Of a stretch of DNA of 64,000 nucleotides, positions 30,232-40,477 are shown one piece after another. Under the pieces are notes generated by a model, which saw only the letters and a program-made list of their open reading frames with translations, was not told the origin of the DNA and searched no databases. Position numbers and translations under genes: made by a program. The DNA is from Cryobacterium sp. Y57 (GTDB lineage Bacteria; Actinomycetota; Actinomycetes; Actinomycetales; Microbacteriaceae): the NCBI RefSeq assembly GCF_002929505.1, contig NZ_PJJL01000069.1, positions 107,829 through 171,828 on the forward strand, written 5' to 3'. How positions within the stretch are numbered: position 1 is the first letter of the stretch; each line of letters begins with the position of its first letter.

Positions 30232-31092
30232 CTATTTGAAGATGATCGTGCGTGCGCCGTCGAGCAGTACCCGGTTCTCGGCAAACCACTTCACCGCCTG
30301 GGTCAGTGTGCGACTCTCCTCGTCTTGTCCGATCGACACCAGCTCCGTCGGGGTACGCGAATGATCGACCCGCACCACGTTCTGCTCGATGATCGGTCCC
30401 TCATCGAGATCGCCGGTCACGAAGTGCGCCGTCGCCCCAATCAGCTTCACGCCGCGGGCGTGCGCCTGGCGGTAGGGGTTGGCACCCTTGAACCCCGGCA
30501 GGAACGAGTGGTGAATGTTGATCGCCCGACCGTTGAGCCGAGCGCATAGTTCGGGCGAGAGAATCTGCATGTAGCGGGCGAGCACGACGAGTTCGATATC
30601 GAGCTCGTCGACAGCGTCGATGACGCGGGCCTCGAAAGCGGCCTTGCTGGCGGCATCCGTGATCGGCAACGACTCGAACGGAACGCCGTAAAACCCGACC
30701 AGGTCGCGCAGCCTACCGTGATTGCTCAGCACGAGCGGAATCTCGACCGGCAACTGCCCGCCACGCTGGCGAAACAGCAGGTCGTTCACGCAGTGGCCGG
30801 CCGACGAGGCGAGCACGAGCGTGCGCAGCGGACGCCCGACCACATCGATGATCGACGCCATCGCGTAGCGTTCGATCACGGGCGCGAGCGCCGCCTCGAG
30901 CTCGGGCCGGGTCGCCGGCGACTGCACCTGCAGCCGCATGAAAAACCGCCCGGTGTCATCACTGGAGAACTGCTGGCTCTCGGAGATATTACCCTGCGCC
31001 TGCACGATCGCCCCGCTGACCGCGTGCACGATTCCGGGCTGATCGGCACAGACCAGCGTGATAACCCAGTGATGTGGGGTGGAAGAAGTCAT
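30232..31092 (-). CDS. purU: Formyltetrahydrofolate deformylase
   Basis: Hydrolyses 10-formyl-THF to THF and formate, balancing the one-carbon pool and supplying formate. 286 residues. The N-terminal ACT domain (HWVITLVCADQPGIVHAVSG) senses methionine/glycine in known homologues. The C-terminal formyl hydrolase domain has VLASSAGHCVNDLLF, the catalytic INIHHSFLPGFKGANPYRQA and ATAHFVTGDLDEGPIIEQ, parallel to the PurN triad. The ATG at 31092 is used in place of the TTG at 31116, giving a length close to that of E. coli PurU. It links to purN, purH, glyA and folD in this window by metabolism, not by operon. Confidence 0.94.
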   Translation of the reverse strand: MTSSTPHHWVITLVCADQPGIVHAVSGAIVQAQGNISESQQFSSDDTGRFFMRLQVQSPATRPELEAALAPVIERYAMASIIDVVGRPLRTLVLASSAGHCVNDLLFRQRGGQLPVEIPLVLSNHGRLRDLVGFYGVPFESLPITDAASKAAFEARVIDAVDELDIELVVLARYMQILSPELCARLNGRAINIHHSFLPGFKGANPYRQAHARGVKLIGATAHFVTGDLDEGPIIEQNVVRVDHSRTPTELVSIGQDEESRTLTQAVKWFAENRVLLDGARTIIFK

Positions 31093-31276
31093 TGACTCAG
31101 AATACCGGGCGGTCAAGCGGATGCCGTGGTCCGACCAGTCTGCCGCCTCACCTCGTGTGGGTAGACTACCGGTTGGTCGTACTGAACAAGCCGGCCCCGG
31201 GCGCGCACGTCGGCGCGCAGTCGAGTGGTTTTGACCTCGGTGTGAATGCTTTCACCGGTCGGCTTCGACTCTCAGC

Positions 31277-32554
31277 ATGAATGCAGACATGACCAATACA
31301 GCCAATATTTTTCTGCCCACCGGGTCGATCCCCGTCGTGCCTCCCACCCGCATCCGCGCGAGCGAACCTCCGTTTCCCTGGGTCGGATTGATCACCCTCT
31401 CGGCTGCCGTATTCCTCTCAGTCACGAGCGAAATGTTGCCGACCGGCCTGCTCCCTGAAATGAGCGGCAGCCTGGGTGTCGCCCAGTCGCAAATCGGGCT
31501 TCTGGTCTCGTGGTTCGCCTTCACCGTCGTGCTCACGAGCGCCCCGGTCGCAATTTGGACCCGACGCTTTCCGCGCCACGGCCTGATCATCGTCGTGCTC
31601 ATCATCTTCGCGGTGAGCAATATCCTCACCGCCATCGCTCCGACCTACGAGTTCGTCGTTGCCGCCCGAGTGCTCGGCGGCATCGCGCACGGCCTGTTCT
31701 GGTCGGTTGTCGGCGCCTACGCGGCCCACCTCGTGCCGAAGGCGCAGATCGGTCGCGCGGTTTCCATCACGGTCGCGGGCGGCACGCTCGCCTTCGTCTT
31801 CGGGGTTCCGCTCGGCACTGCGGGTGGGCATCTGCTCGGCTGGCGGCTCTCTTTCGTCATGCTCGCCGCCCTGATGCTCGTCGGTGCGGTACTGGTCTGG
31901 AAGTTTCTGCCGCCGGTGGCGCGGCACTCTACGGGCGCATCGACATCTGCTGACCCGACCGAATCGGCAACGAAAAACCGTCGGGACGCGACCGTGCCGG
32001 CGGTGGTGCTGATCTGCAGCATCACCGGCATCACGATGATCGGCCACTACAGTTTCTACACCTACATCACGCCGTTCCTGCTCGATGGGCTCGGCGTCGA
32101 CCCCGTTCTCCTGGCCCCGCTGCTCTTCGCCTATGGCGTGGCCGGTGCTGGCGGATTGCTGCTCGTCGGCACGGTTTTCGGTTCCCGACCGAGCCTCGGC
32201 CTGGTTCTGGGCCTCGCCGCGAGCGCCGTCAGCGTGAGCCTGCTCGCCCTGTTCACGGCGACCCTGCCCGTCGCGATCGCCGCGTTCGTGCTCTGGGGCA
32301 TGATGTTCGGCATGCTGCCCCCGCTCATGCAAACGCGGATGCTGCACGCCGCGTCGCCGCATATCCGCGATACCGCAAGTGCCTTCTACACCACCGCGTT
32401 CAACGCTGGTATCGGCGGCGGCGCACTGCTCGGCGCGGTGCTCATCGACAGCGTCGGGCTCGAAACGGTGCCGATCGTATACGTCGGGGTGCTGGTCGTG
32501 GCGCTTGTGCTCGTGATCATTACCGACCACATGGCGACCCGCCGCAGCAGCTGA
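31277..32554 (+). CDS. MFS efflux transporter (AraJ/DHA1-like)
   Basis: A 425-residue, 12-helix major facilitator. The N-terminal motif FLSVTSEMLPTGLLPEMSGSLGVAQSQIG and the loop AARVLGGIAHGLFWSVVGAYAAHLVP are typical of the AraJ/YdhP-like sugar or drug efflux branch. A hydrophilic central loop (about 215-240) separates two six-helix halves. The start may be the ATG at 31277 or 31289; neither has a clear ribosome site. It is divergent from purU and convergent with the amino acid permease. The substrate is unknown. Confidence 0.86.
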   Translation: MNADMTNTANIFLPTGSIPVVPPTRIRASEPPFPWVGLITLSAAVFLSVTSEMLPTGLLPEMSGSLGVAQSQIGLLVSWFAFTVVLTSAPVAIWTRRFPRHGLIIVVLIIFAVSNILTAIAPTYEFVVAARVLGGIAHGLFWSVVGAYAAHLVPKAQIGRAVSITVAGGTLAFVFGVPLGTAGGHLLGWRLSFVMLAALMLVGAVLVWKFLPPVARHSTGASTSADPTESATKNRRDATVPAVVLICSITGITMIGHYSFYTYITPFLLDGLGVDPVLLAPLLFAYGVAGAGGLLLVGTVFGSRPSLGLVLGLAASAVSVSLLALFTATLPVAIAAFVLWGMMFGMLPPLMQTRMLHAASPHIRDTASAFYTTAFNAGIGGGALLGAVLIDSVGLETVPIVYVGVLVVALVLVIITDHMATRRSS

Positions 32555-32591
32555 ACGCCGCAGCAGCGCGTGGCTCAGGGAAGGCGGATGG

Positions 32592-34217
32592 CTAGTGACG
32601 GGGCCGGTCGGACAACGGACGGTTGGCGACGACCGGCACGTGGCCGGTGAAGCCCTCGCGGGCCGCGGCGATCTCGAGAATGCGGCCGCGGCAGGCATAC
32701 CAGCCGATCATCAGTCCCGGAATGATGAGCGCGAGTGAGCTGATCGTGAGTGTGCCGACCGGCCAGTCGAATGCCATCAATACGAGCACCCCGACCAGGA
32801 ACACGAGCGTCACGTAGCCGGAGTATGGCGCCCACGGCATGCGGAACACCGGGCGCACCAGAATGCCCCGTTTGGCCCAGGCCTGCAGTCGAAGCTGGCA
32901 CAGCACGATCATTCCCCAAGCGCTCACGATGCCGATCGCAGCCATGTTGAGCACGATCTCGAAGGCATTGTCGGGCACGATGGCGTTGAGTCCGACGCCG
33001 AGCAGCGTCACGGCGCCGGTCAGCAGGATACCGCCGAACGGTACCCCGTTGCGGCTGATCTTGCCCGCGAAGCGCGGCGCCGAACCGGCGAGCGACATCG
33101 ACCGGAGTATGCGTCCAGTGGAATATAAGCCGGCATTGAGCGAGGACAACGCCGCTGTGAGCACGACGAGGTTCATGATCACGTCGACGCCATCGACCCC
33201 GATCGTGGCAAAAAAAGTGACGAACGGGCTCTCGCCCGCCTTGTAGGCCGTGTACGGCAAGAGCAGCGAGAGCAGCAGGATCGAGCCCACGTAGAACACC
33301 GCGATGCGAATGATGACCGTATTGATCGCCTTCGGCATCACCTTCTCGGGGTTCTTCGTCTCGCCCGCTGTCGTGCCGACCAGCTCGATCGAAGCGTAGG
33401 CAAAAACGACGCCCTGTACGACCAGAACGGATGCGATCAGCCCGTTGGGCAGCCAGCCGCCGTTTTCACCGATCAGCGCAAACCCAACCGTGGCACCGTC
33501 CAGCGGCGTGCCGAAAATCACCATCCACGTTCCCACGATCAGGAACGCCACGATCGCGAGCACCTTGATGAGCGCGAACCAGAATTCCATCTCCCCGAAC
33601 ACCTTCACCGAGAGGAGGTTCAGCAACATGACCAGGCTGAGAGCCGCGAGGGCATACAACCACTGCGGCACCGAACCGAACGGTGCCCAGTAGGTGGCGA
33701 AGAAGTTCATGTACAGCGCAACCGCTGTCACATCAACGATGGCGGTCATGGCCCAGTTCAGCCAGTACAGCCAGCCGGTCACGAAAGCCGTCTTCTCGCC
33801 GAAGAACTCGCGTGCGTATGACACGAAGGAGCCGGAACTCGGACGGTGCAGCACCAACTCACCGAGCGCCCGCAGAATGAGAAAAGCGAAGAAGCCGCAG
33901 ATTGCGTAGACGAAGACCAGGGCGGGACCGGCGCTGGCCAGGCGCCCGCCAGCACCGAGGAACAACCCGGTGCCGATCGCTCCGCCGATCGCAATCATCT
34001 GCACGTGGCGAGACTTCAGTCCCTTATGCAGCGCGTCATCTTCGTGCACGCTCAGGGCGTCTTCGATGTGCTCGAAGGGGGTCTCTCCGGGCGGATTCGC
34101 GTGGTCGTGATGTCCGTGCGGCTCAGAAGGAGCGGCACCCGGCGCGGGGGTGGAGGAGGGCTTCTGGCCGCGGATGGGGCTCACAACGGTTCTCGGTTTC
34201 GTTGGCCGGACGCTCAC
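32592..34217 (-). CDS. Amino acid permease (APC superfamily, AAT family)
   Basis: Proton-coupled amino acid importer of 541 residues. A hydrophilic, His/Pro-rich N-terminal tail of about 65 residues is followed by [20 protein letters not shown], the AAT-family opening, and 12 helices ([56 protein letters not shown]). Closest families are the CycA (Ala/Ser/Gly) and AnsP (Asn) permeases; the exact substrate is open. I chose GTG 34217, with GAAGAAG six bases upstream; a TTG two codons earlier is possible. It is divergent from the Mrp operon across about 280 bases. Confidence 0.88.
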   Translation of the reverse strand: MSVRPTKPRTVVSPIRGQKPSSTPAPGAAPSEPHGHHDHANPPGETPFEHIEDALSVHEDDALHKGLKSRHVQMIAIGGAIGTGLFLGAGGRLASAGPALVFVYAICGFFAFLILRALGELVLHRPSSGSFVSYAREFFGEKTAFVTGWLYWLNWAMTAIVDVTAVALYMNFFATYWAPFGSVPQWLYALAALSLVMLLNLLSVKVFGEMEFWFALIKVLAIVAFLIVGTWMVIFGTPLDGATVGFALIGENGGWLPNGLIASVLVVQGVVFAYASIELVGTTAGETKNPEKVMPKAINTVIIRIAVFYVGSILLLSLLLPYTAYKAGESPFVTFFATIGVDGVDVIMNLVVLTAALSSLNAGLYSTGRILRSMSLAGSAPRFAGKISRNGVPFGGILLTGAVTLLGVGLNAIVPDNAFEIVLNMAAIGIVSAWGMIVLCQLRLQAWAKRGILVRPVFRMPWAPYSGYVTLVFLVGVLVLMAFDWPVGTLTISSLALIIPGLMIGWYACRGRILEIAAAREGFTGHVPVVANRPLSDRPRH

Positions 34218-34495
34218 GAGCAACTTCTTCAGAACGAAAACAGTGCATTCGAAGAAACGGTCGAAAGTGGCGCGGAAAGTGGCCGGAAACGGTCAGTTCG
34301 CTCGCTCATGGCGGCGGGTGACGTCGGCCGGGTGGATACCGTAACCCTACCCCGCGGTCCGATGTGCCCGGCTGGGAGATGCGCCGGACGTCCACTTCCC
34401 CGTCCGGGGCACCGAACGGCGGGTAGAATTGTGTTTCACGCCCTGACCAGACACGCCTGACCTGACCAGCCCGACCTGATAAGCCCGGAGGACGC

Positions 34496-37447
34496 ATGGT
34501 TCCATTCCTCCTCGCGTTCATCGTTTTGTCGGTACTCACGCCCTGGCTCACCCGGTATCTGGGTACCCGGGTCTTCTACCTGATCGCGCTGCTGCCGGCC
34601 GGTGCCTTCGCCTACACGCTCACCCAGACGGCCACGGTCACCGCCGGCGGGGCCGTAAGGCAGTCGATTCCGTGGATTGCGCAGCTCGGCATCAGCCTGT
34701 CCTTTCGGGTCGACACCCTGGCTTGGTTGCTCGCCCTCGTCGTCACGGGGATCGGCGCCCTTGTACTGGTCTATTGCGCCCGCTACTTCACCGATCAAGA
34801 ACCCAGCCTAGGTCGTTTCGCCGCGCTGTTACTCGCCTTCGCGGGCACCATGTACGGGCTGGTCACCGCCGACGACCTGGTGATCATGTTCATGTTCTGG
34901 GAGATCACGAGCGTGCTCTCCTACCTGCTGATCGGGCATTACACGCACAAACGCGAGAGCCGCGGCGCCGCCCTGCAGGCCCTGATCGTGACGACCTTCG
35001 GCGGTCTGGTGATGCTGGTCGGCGTCGTGATGATCTCGGTCGCTTCCGGCACCACGAGCCTCGCGTACATCGTGGCGAACCCGGTGACCACCCAGATGGG
35101 CACTTGGGCGATTCTGCTCATTTTGGTCGGGGCGCTTTCCAAGAGCGCCCTCGTGCCGTTCCACTTCTGGCTGCCCGCCGCGATGGCCGCGCCGACCCCG
35201 GTCAGCGCCTACCTGCACGCCGCCGCCATGGTCAAGGCCGGCATCTACATCGTCGCCCGGCTCGCCCCCGGGTATGCCGACAGCGACGGCTGGCTGCCGG
35301 TGCTCGTCACCTTCGGCGTCTGGACCATGGTCGTCGGGGCCTGGCGGGCGCTTCGGCAGTATGACCTCAAGCTGCTGCTGGCCTACGGCACGGTCAGCCA
35401 GCTCGGCTTTCTCATGATCGCGATCGGGTTCAACACCCGCGACACCGCGCTCGCCGGCGCCGCTCTGCTGCTGGCGCACGCCGTGTACAAAGCCACACTC
35501 TTTCTCGTGGTCGGAGTCATCGACCACCGGGCAGGCACCCGAGACTGGCGCAAACTCAGCGGCGTCGGTCGCGGCGCCCCGGTGCTCGCCGTCATCGCGT
35601 TCGTGGCGGTCGCGTCGATGGCAGGCCTGCCGCCGTTCCTGGGTTTCGTCGCCAAGGAAGCCGTGTTCACCTCACTACTCGACGCCGGTGTCGGCGGTTC
35701 CGGGTGGGGTTATGCGGCGCTGATCGGCACGGCCATTGGATCCGTTCTCACCGTGGCCTACAGCATCCGCTTCTTCTGGGGCGCGTTCGGAACGCGCAAG
35801 AAGCAGCCGGCCACAGTGCTGCACGCGAGTCCGTGGGACACGCTTCTCGCCCCCGGTGTGCTCACGGTGGCGACCATCGGCCTTGGTCTGTTCGCCTCGG
35901 TGCTCGACCCGTTGCTCACGCCCTACGCTGACACGGTGCCGGGCGTCGGCAGTCTGACCGAACCCCCGTATCACCTGGCGCTCTGGCATGGGCTGGAACC
36001 GGCACTGTACCTGAGCGCGGTTGTCCTGCTGCTCGGAGCGCTCATGTTCCGCGCTCGCCGCAAAGTATTGCGACTGCAGTCCAAGGTGCCTGACGTTATC
36101 GATGCCGGCCGCGGCTACGGCAAGGCCATTCGCGGTGTCGACCGTCTCGCGGCACGGGTCACCCATTTCGCCCAGCGTGGTGGGCTCCCGCAATACCTCG
36201 GCACCATCCTCAGCGTTTTCGTGCTCACCCTCGGCTGTGCCGCCTTCGTCAACCGCACCTGGCCCGACACGATCGTGTGGTGGGACTACCCCGGCCAGGT
36301 GCTCATCGCACTGATCATGGCTATCTGCGCGGTCATGGCGGCGCGGGTCGGCCAGCGGATGACCGCAGTCATCCTTGCCGGTATCACCGGTTACGGCCTC
36401 GTCACCCTGTTCGCTTTTCACGGCGCGCCCGACCTCGCCCTCACCCAGGCTCTGGTGGAATCGATCACCCTCGTGATTTTCGTGCTCGTTCTGCGCCGAC
36501 TGCCGGCCAACATCGCCCAGCACAACACACCGGTGCGCCCCAAACGCCGCTTGCTGATCGGCAGCCTTGTGGGCTTGGTCATGGGAACAATTGGCTTCAT
36601 CGCACTCGGCGCGCGCCAGTTCGACAGCATCGCCGGCGCCCTGCCCCGACTGGCGGTCGAGGACGGTCACGGCGACAACATCGTCAACGTGATGCTCGTC
36701 GACATACGCGCCTGGGACACCATGGGCGAGGTCTCGGTGCTCATCGTCGTGGCGACCGGCGTCGCCAGCCTGCTATTCGTCTCGGGTCGCAATGCGGTCG
36801 TGCCGCGCCTGAAGGAATCCCGCAGCCTGCGCTCGGCGGCCAACCGTCGCCGAGTCGTCGCCGACCCCGAACTCTCGAGCGAGGGCCACGCCGTCACCCG
36901 GCAGGCTTTCCTGCTCGCCGGGCGCAAAAATGATCCGCGCAGCCGGTCGATTCTCATCGAAGTGCTCGTGCGGCTGCTCTTCCACCCCGCGATGATCGTG
37001 TCGATCTACCTGCTCTTCGCCGGCCACAACCTGCCCGGCGGCGGCTTCGCCGGGGGACTGCTGGCGGGCCTGGCGCTCGTGGCCCGGTATCTCGCCGGCG
37101 GACGCTACGAGCTCAGCGAAGCGGCCCCGATCGACCCGGGCAAGCTTCTCGGCCTGGGCGTCATCCTCGCCGTGGGCATGGCCGTCGTCTCACTGTTTTT
37201 CAACGGCCTGCCACTCGAATCGGCTTACTTCACGGCGACCGTGCCCGTGCTCGGCGACCTGTCGTTTGGCACCTCGACCATCTTTGACATCGGTGTCTAC
37301 CTCGTCGTCATCGGCCTGACCTACGACATTCTGCGCAGCCTCGGCAGCGAGATCGACCGGCAGAGTGACAATGACGAGATCGGGCCGCCGCTGGACACGG
37401 CTCCAGAGGGCGCATCCACGACAACTCCCGAGCAGGTCGTACTATGA
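34496..37447 (+). CDS. mrpA: Mrp Na+/H+ antiporter subunit A, fused with subunit B
   Basis: First and largest subunit of the multi-gene cation/proton antiporter, 983 residues. The N-terminal two thirds are an ND5/NuoL-like proton channel with the conserved membrane Glu in MFMFWEITSVLSYLLIGHY and the Lys in LSKSALVPFHFWLPAAMAAP. The C-terminal part (from about 790) is an MrpB-like unit with LLFHPAMIVSIYLLFAGHNLP and GGGFAGGLLAGLALV, which explains why no separate mrpB exists. Roles: sodium, alkali and bile/osmotic tolerance. GGAGGACGC precedes the ATG. It overlaps mrpC by four bases. Confidence 0.95.
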   Translation: MVPFLLAFIVLSVLTPWLTRYLGTRVFYLIALLPAGAFAYTLTQTATVTAGGAVRQSIPWIAQLGISLSFRVDTLAWLLALVVTGIGALVLVYCARYFTDQEPSLGRFAALLLAFAGTMYGLVTADDLVIMFMFWEITSVLSYLLIGHYTHKRESRGAALQALIVTTFGGLVMLVGVVMISVASGTTSLAYIVANPVTTQMGTWAILLILVGALSKSALVPFHFWLPAAMAAPTPVSAYLHAAAMVKAGIYIVARLAPGYADSDGWLPVLVTFGVWTMVVGAWRALRQYDLKLLLAYGTVSQLGFLMIAIGFNTRDTALAGAALLLAHAVYKATLFLVVGVIDHRAGTRDWRKLSGVGRGAPVLAVIAFVAVASMAGLPPFLGFVAKEAVFTSLLDAGVGGSGWGYAALIGTAIGSVLTVAYSIRFFWGAFGTRKKQPATVLHASPWDTLLAPGVLTVATIGLGLFASVLDPLLTPYADTVPGVGSLTEPPYHLALWHGLEPALYLSAVVLLLGALMFRARRKVLRLQSKVPDVIDAGRGYGKAIRGVDRLAARVTHFAQRGGLPQYLGTILSVFVLTLGCAAFVNRTWPDTIVWWDYPGQVLIALIMAICAVMAARVGQRMTAVILAGITGYGLVTLFAFHGAPDLALTQALVESITLVIFVLVLRRLPANIAQHNTPVRPKRRLLIGSLVGLVMGTIGFIALGARQFDSIAGALPRLAVEDGHGDNIVNVMLVDIRAWDTMGEVSVLIVVATGVASLLFVSGRNAVVPRLKESRSLRSAANRRRVVADPELSSEGHAVTRQAFLLAGRKNDPRSRSILIEVLVRLLFHPAMIVSIYLLFAGHNLPGGGFAGGLLAGLALVARYLAGGRYELSEAAPIDPGKLLGLGVILAVGMAVVSLFFNGLPLESAYFTATVPVLGDLSFGTSTIFDIGVYLVVIGLTYDILRSLGSEIDRQSDNDEIGPPLDTAPEGASTTTPEQVVL

Positions 37448-37974
37448 GCGCCTCCCTGACCCTCGTCATCGTGATGGCCGTCATGTACGCAGCCGGGGTC
37501 TACGTGATGCTTGAACGCAGCCTCACCCGGGTGCTGATCGGCTTTCTGCTGGTCGGCAACGCCACCAATCTGCTCATCTTCATCATGAGCGGCCGGCCGG
37601 GCAGCGCACCGATTGTCACCGGTGCGAGCGTTGAAGATATGGTCGACCCGATTCCGCAGGTGCTCATGCTCACCGCGATCGTGATCAACTTCGGCATCAC
37701 CGCACTGCTGCTCGCCCTCATCTACCGGTCGTGGTGGCTGGCCCAGCTCGGTGACGAGGGCGATACCCTCACCGACGAACACGCCACCGAGAGTGACGAC
37801 GATGCCGACGCCACGTTCCGTTCTTCCGCTGACGACGACGACGCGGTCGCCGAGTCGATCGACGAGTTCGAGCGCGGTGACGGCGCGACGAGCGATGAAG
37901 ACACCGTCTCCACCAAAACGGATGCTGCCGGCCGGGCCGCCGCATCCGCTTCCCACCCGGGGGACGCGCGGTGA
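37444..37974 (+). CDS. mrpC: Mrp antiporter subunit C
   Basis: NuoK-like three-helix subunit, 176 residues, with YAAGVYVMLERSLTRVLIGF and GNATNLLIFIMSG, then DMVDPIPQVLMLTAIVINFG, the characteristic MrpC stretch. The membrane part ends near residue 105. The last 70 residues form a very acidic, Ser/Thr/Asp-rich cytoplasmic tail, longer than in Bacillus MrpC (about 113 residues) and common in actinobacteria. Four-base overlaps with mrpA and mrpD on either side show tight translational coupling. Confidence 0.94.
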   Translation: MSASLTLVIVMAVMYAAGVYVMLERSLTRVLIGFLLVGNATNLLIFIMSGRPGSAPIVTGASVEDMVDPIPQVLMLTAIVINFGITALLLALIYRSWWLAQLGDEGDTLTDEHATESDDDADATFRSSADDDDAVAESIDEFERGDGATSDEDTVSTKTDAAGRAAASASHPGDAR

Positions 37975-39578
37975 CCGCCCTCGTTCCCCTCATCGTCTGC
38001 CTGCCGCTGCTCGGGGCGGCCGTCGCGCTGATACTCGGCCGGCGCCGCCGCCTACAGGTGCTGGTCAGCGTGCTGAGCCTCACCGCCGCCACGGTGATGA
38101 GCGCCGTGCTGCTCGTATTGGTCGACCGGACTGGCCCGGCCGTGGTGCAGGTCGGCGGCTGGGAGGCACCGTGGGGCATCGTGCTCGTCGTCGACCGGCT
38201 CTCGGCGCTCATGCTGCTCATCTCGGCGCTCATGCTGCTCGGCGTGCTGCTGTTTGCGGTGGGCCAGGGCATCATCGACGGTGACACCGAGACTCCGGTC
38301 TCGATCTTTCACCCCACCTATCTCGTGCTCGCCGCCGGATTGTTCAACGCCTTCGTCGCCGGCGACCTGTTCTCGATGTACGTCGGTTTTGAGATGCTGC
38401 TCTCGGCCAGTTATGTGCTGCTGACCCTCGGCGGCACCGGCGCACGCATTCGGGTGGGCATCACCTATATCGTCGTGAGCCTGGTGTCGTCCATCCTCTT
38501 TCTCAGCGCGATCGCCCTGATCTACGGCGCCACCGGCACGGTCACCCTCGCTTTGATCGCCGAGCGGATGCCCGACCTCCCCGCCGACATCCAGCTGATT
38601 CTCGGGCTGTTGTTGTTGATCGCCTTCGGGGTGAAGGCGGCCGTATTCCCGATGTCATTCTGGCTGCCGGACTCCTACCCGACGGCGCCGGCACCGGTCA
38701 CCGCGGTGTTCGCCGGGCTGCTCACCAAGGTCGGTGTCTACGCGATCCTGCGCACCCAGACCCTGTTTTTTCCCGACAACCAGTTCTCGATGCCGCTCAT
38801 GATCGTCGCCGCACTGACTCTGCTCGTGGGTATCCTTGGTGCGCTCGCCCAGGCCGACATCAAACGACTGCTCTCGTTCACCCTGGTCAGCCACATCGGC
38901 TACATGCTGTTCGGCATCGCGATTGGCACCCCGCTGGCTATTGCCGCGACCATCTTCTACGTCGTGCACCACATCGTTGTGCAGACGACGTTGTTCCTCA
39001 CCACGGGGCTGATCGACCGTGTCGGTGGCACCACGTCGCTCTCGCGCCTCGGCGGGCTGTTGCGGTCGTCGCCGCTCGTGGCCATCCTGTTCTTCCTGGG
39101 TGCCCTCAACCTCGGAGGGATCCCGCCGTTCTCGGGCTTTCTCGGCAAGATCGCCTTGTTTCAGGCCGGCACGATCGTGGGCGACCCGATCATCTACGTG
39201 CTGATCGGGGTCGGGGCGCTCACCTCGCTGCTCACCCTGTATGCCCTGGCCCGGGCCTGGAACATGGCGTTCTGGCGGCCGAAGCAGCAGGTCACGGATT
39301 ACACCTCGTCAATGTCGGTATCGCTCGTGGAAGACCCACACGACGAGGGAATCGTGGTGAAGAAGACGATCTCCCCGCTCATGATCGGCGCGACCACCTC
39401 CATGCTCGTGCTGACCCTGGCCCTCACGGTGTTCGCCGGGCCCATCTTCGACCTCACCACTCGGGCAGCCGCCAATATCAGCTCGCCGTCGACGTACATC
39501 AGCGCCGTGTTTCCGAACGGCACCGGTTCTATCGCCGAGAGTAACGTGGGCACCAACTTCGAAGGTGGCGCCAAATGA
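37971..39578 (+). CDS. mrpD: Mrp antiporter subunit D
   Basis: NuoN/NuoM-like proton-pumping subunit, 535 residues, about 14 helices. Key charged residues sit in SMYVGFEMLLSASYVLLTL (Glu) and IAFGVKAAVFPMSFWLPDSY (Lys), followed by ALAQADIKRLLSFTLVSHIG with the conserved Lys of the second half. It forms the antiporter core with MrpA. GTG start overlapping the mrpC stop, ATGA overlap with mrpE. Confidence 0.95.
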   Translation: MTALVPLIVCLPLLGAAVALILGRRRRLQVLVSVLSLTAATVMSAVLLVLVDRTGPAVVQVGGWEAPWGIVLVVDRLSALMLLISALMLLGVLLFAVGQGIIDGDTETPVSIFHPTYLVLAAGLFNAFVAGDLFSMYVGFEMLLSASYVLLTLGGTGARIRVGITYIVVSLVSSILFLSAIALIYGATGTVTLALIAERMPDLPADIQLILGLLLLIAFGVKAAVFPMSFWLPDSYPTAPAPVTAVFAGLLTKVGVYAILRTQTLFFPDNQFSMPLMIVAALTLLVGILGALAQADIKRLLSFTLVSHIGYMLFGIAIGTPLAIAATIFYVVHHIVVQTTLFLTTGLIDRVGGTTSLSRLGGLLRSSPLVAILFFLGALNLGGIPPFSGFLGKIALFQAGTIVGDPIIYVLIGVGALTSLLTLYALARAWNMAFWRPKQQVTDYTSSMSVSLVEDPHDEGIVVKKTISPLMIGATTSMLVLTLALTVFAGPIFDLTTRAAANISSPSTYISAVFPNGTGSIAESNVGTNFEGGAK

Positions 39579-40177
39579 TCACACCGCGTGAACGCCTCGA
39601 GGCCGTAGGTAATCAGATTCCGCCGCTGATCGCCCTGATCGTGCTGTGGATGCTGCTGTGGGGCGAGTTTTCCTGGCTCAACCTGCTGGTCGCTTTCGTC
39701 GTGGGCATCGTGGTGACCGTGGCGTTCTACCTGGTGCCGGTGCAACTGAGCGGTCGGGTGCATCCGCTGCACGCCATCGTCTTCTTCGTGCGCCTCATCG
39801 TGGATATCGTGCGGGCGTCGATTGACGTGGCCTGGCTGGCGATCAAGCCGAAGCTGGTCACGAGCAACGCAATCCTGGCGATTCGGCTGCACACCCGCAG
39901 TGACCTCATTCTCACCTGGACCGCCGTTGCCACATCGATCGTGCCCGGCTCGATCGTGGTGGACATCGACCGGGAATCCTCTATTTTGTATCTGCACGTG
40001 CTCGACATGCACAGCGCCGCTGACATCGAGAGTTTTCGTCGGCAGGTACTCGACACCGAGCGGCGTATTGTGCGCGGGTTCGGTTCACGCGAAGACGTCG
40101 AACGGATGCGCGGGGTGCCGCCCGCCAATCGTCGCACCGCTCGCAGCGCCGACCAAAATAAACAGGGAGCATCATGA
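39575..40177 (+). CDS. mrpE: Mrp antiporter subunit E
   Basis: A 200-residue subunit with two N-terminal helices (LIALIVLWMLLWGEFSWLNL and VAFVVGIVVTVAFYLVPV), then FFVRLIVDIVRASIDVAWLA, and a cytoplasmic domain with SIVPGSIVVDIDRESSILYLH, the conserved MrpE core (TPGT-like motif here VPGS). The C-terminus is basic and polar. It is needed for assembly or full activity in known Mrp systems. Coupled to both neighbours by ATGA overlaps. Confidence 0.94.
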   Translation: MITPRERLEAVGNQIPPLIALIVLWMLLWGEFSWLNLLVAFVVGIVVTVAFYLVPVQLSGRVHPLHAIVFFVRLIVDIVRASIDVAWLAIKPKLVTSNAILAIRLHTRSDLILTWTAVATSIVPGSIVVDIDRESSILYLHVLDMHSAADIESFRRQVLDTERRIVRGFGSREDVERMRGVPPANRRTARSADQNKQGAS

Positions 40178-40443
40178 TTCTGCAGATTGTGGCCGTGGTC
40201 GCTTCGATCATGTTCGGGATCGCGGCGCTGTTCTCGGTGTATCGCATCGTCGTCGGCCCGAGCGTGCTGGACCGGGTCATCGCCTCCGACGTGCTGGTCG
40301 CGACGGTCATCTGCGCCCTCGGCGCGGAGATGGCGCTGAACCGGCACACCGACAACCTGCCGGTGCTGCTCGTACTGGCCCTGTTCGCGGTACTCGGATC
40401 GCTGAGCGTCGCCCGCTTTCTGCCCGGCCGGGACAGCGCATGA
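40174..40443 (+). CDS. mrpF: Mrp antiporter subunit F
   Basis: An 89-residue, three-helix subunit with the conserved YRIVVGPSVLDRVIASDVL (the R-x2-GP-x3-DR motif of MrpF) and a final FLPGRDSA. The ATG overlaps the mrpE stop. A short 34-base gap follows before mrpG, the only gap in this otherwise fully overlapping operon. Confidence 0.94.
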   Translation: MILQIVAVVASIMFGIAALFSVYRIVVGPSVLDRVIASDVLVATVICALGAEMALNRHTDNLPVLLVLALFAVLGSLSVARFLPGRDSA

Positions 40444-40477
40444 GCGCCCCGCTGTTCGGCCGGCTGGCGGTGAGTGG

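Noticed and set aside
31150..31280. Possible pseudouridine synthase fragment (LVVLNKPAPG)
   Set aside because: Only a short resemblance to the RluD start; nothing further matches in any frame, so chance is likely.
31418..32698. 426-codon minus-strand frame opposite the MFS gene
   Set aside because: His/Arg/Asp-rich antisense shadow with no domain.
35675..36670. 331-codon minus-strand frame inside mrpA
   Set aside because: Antisense shadow; the mrpA membrane protein is clear in this region.
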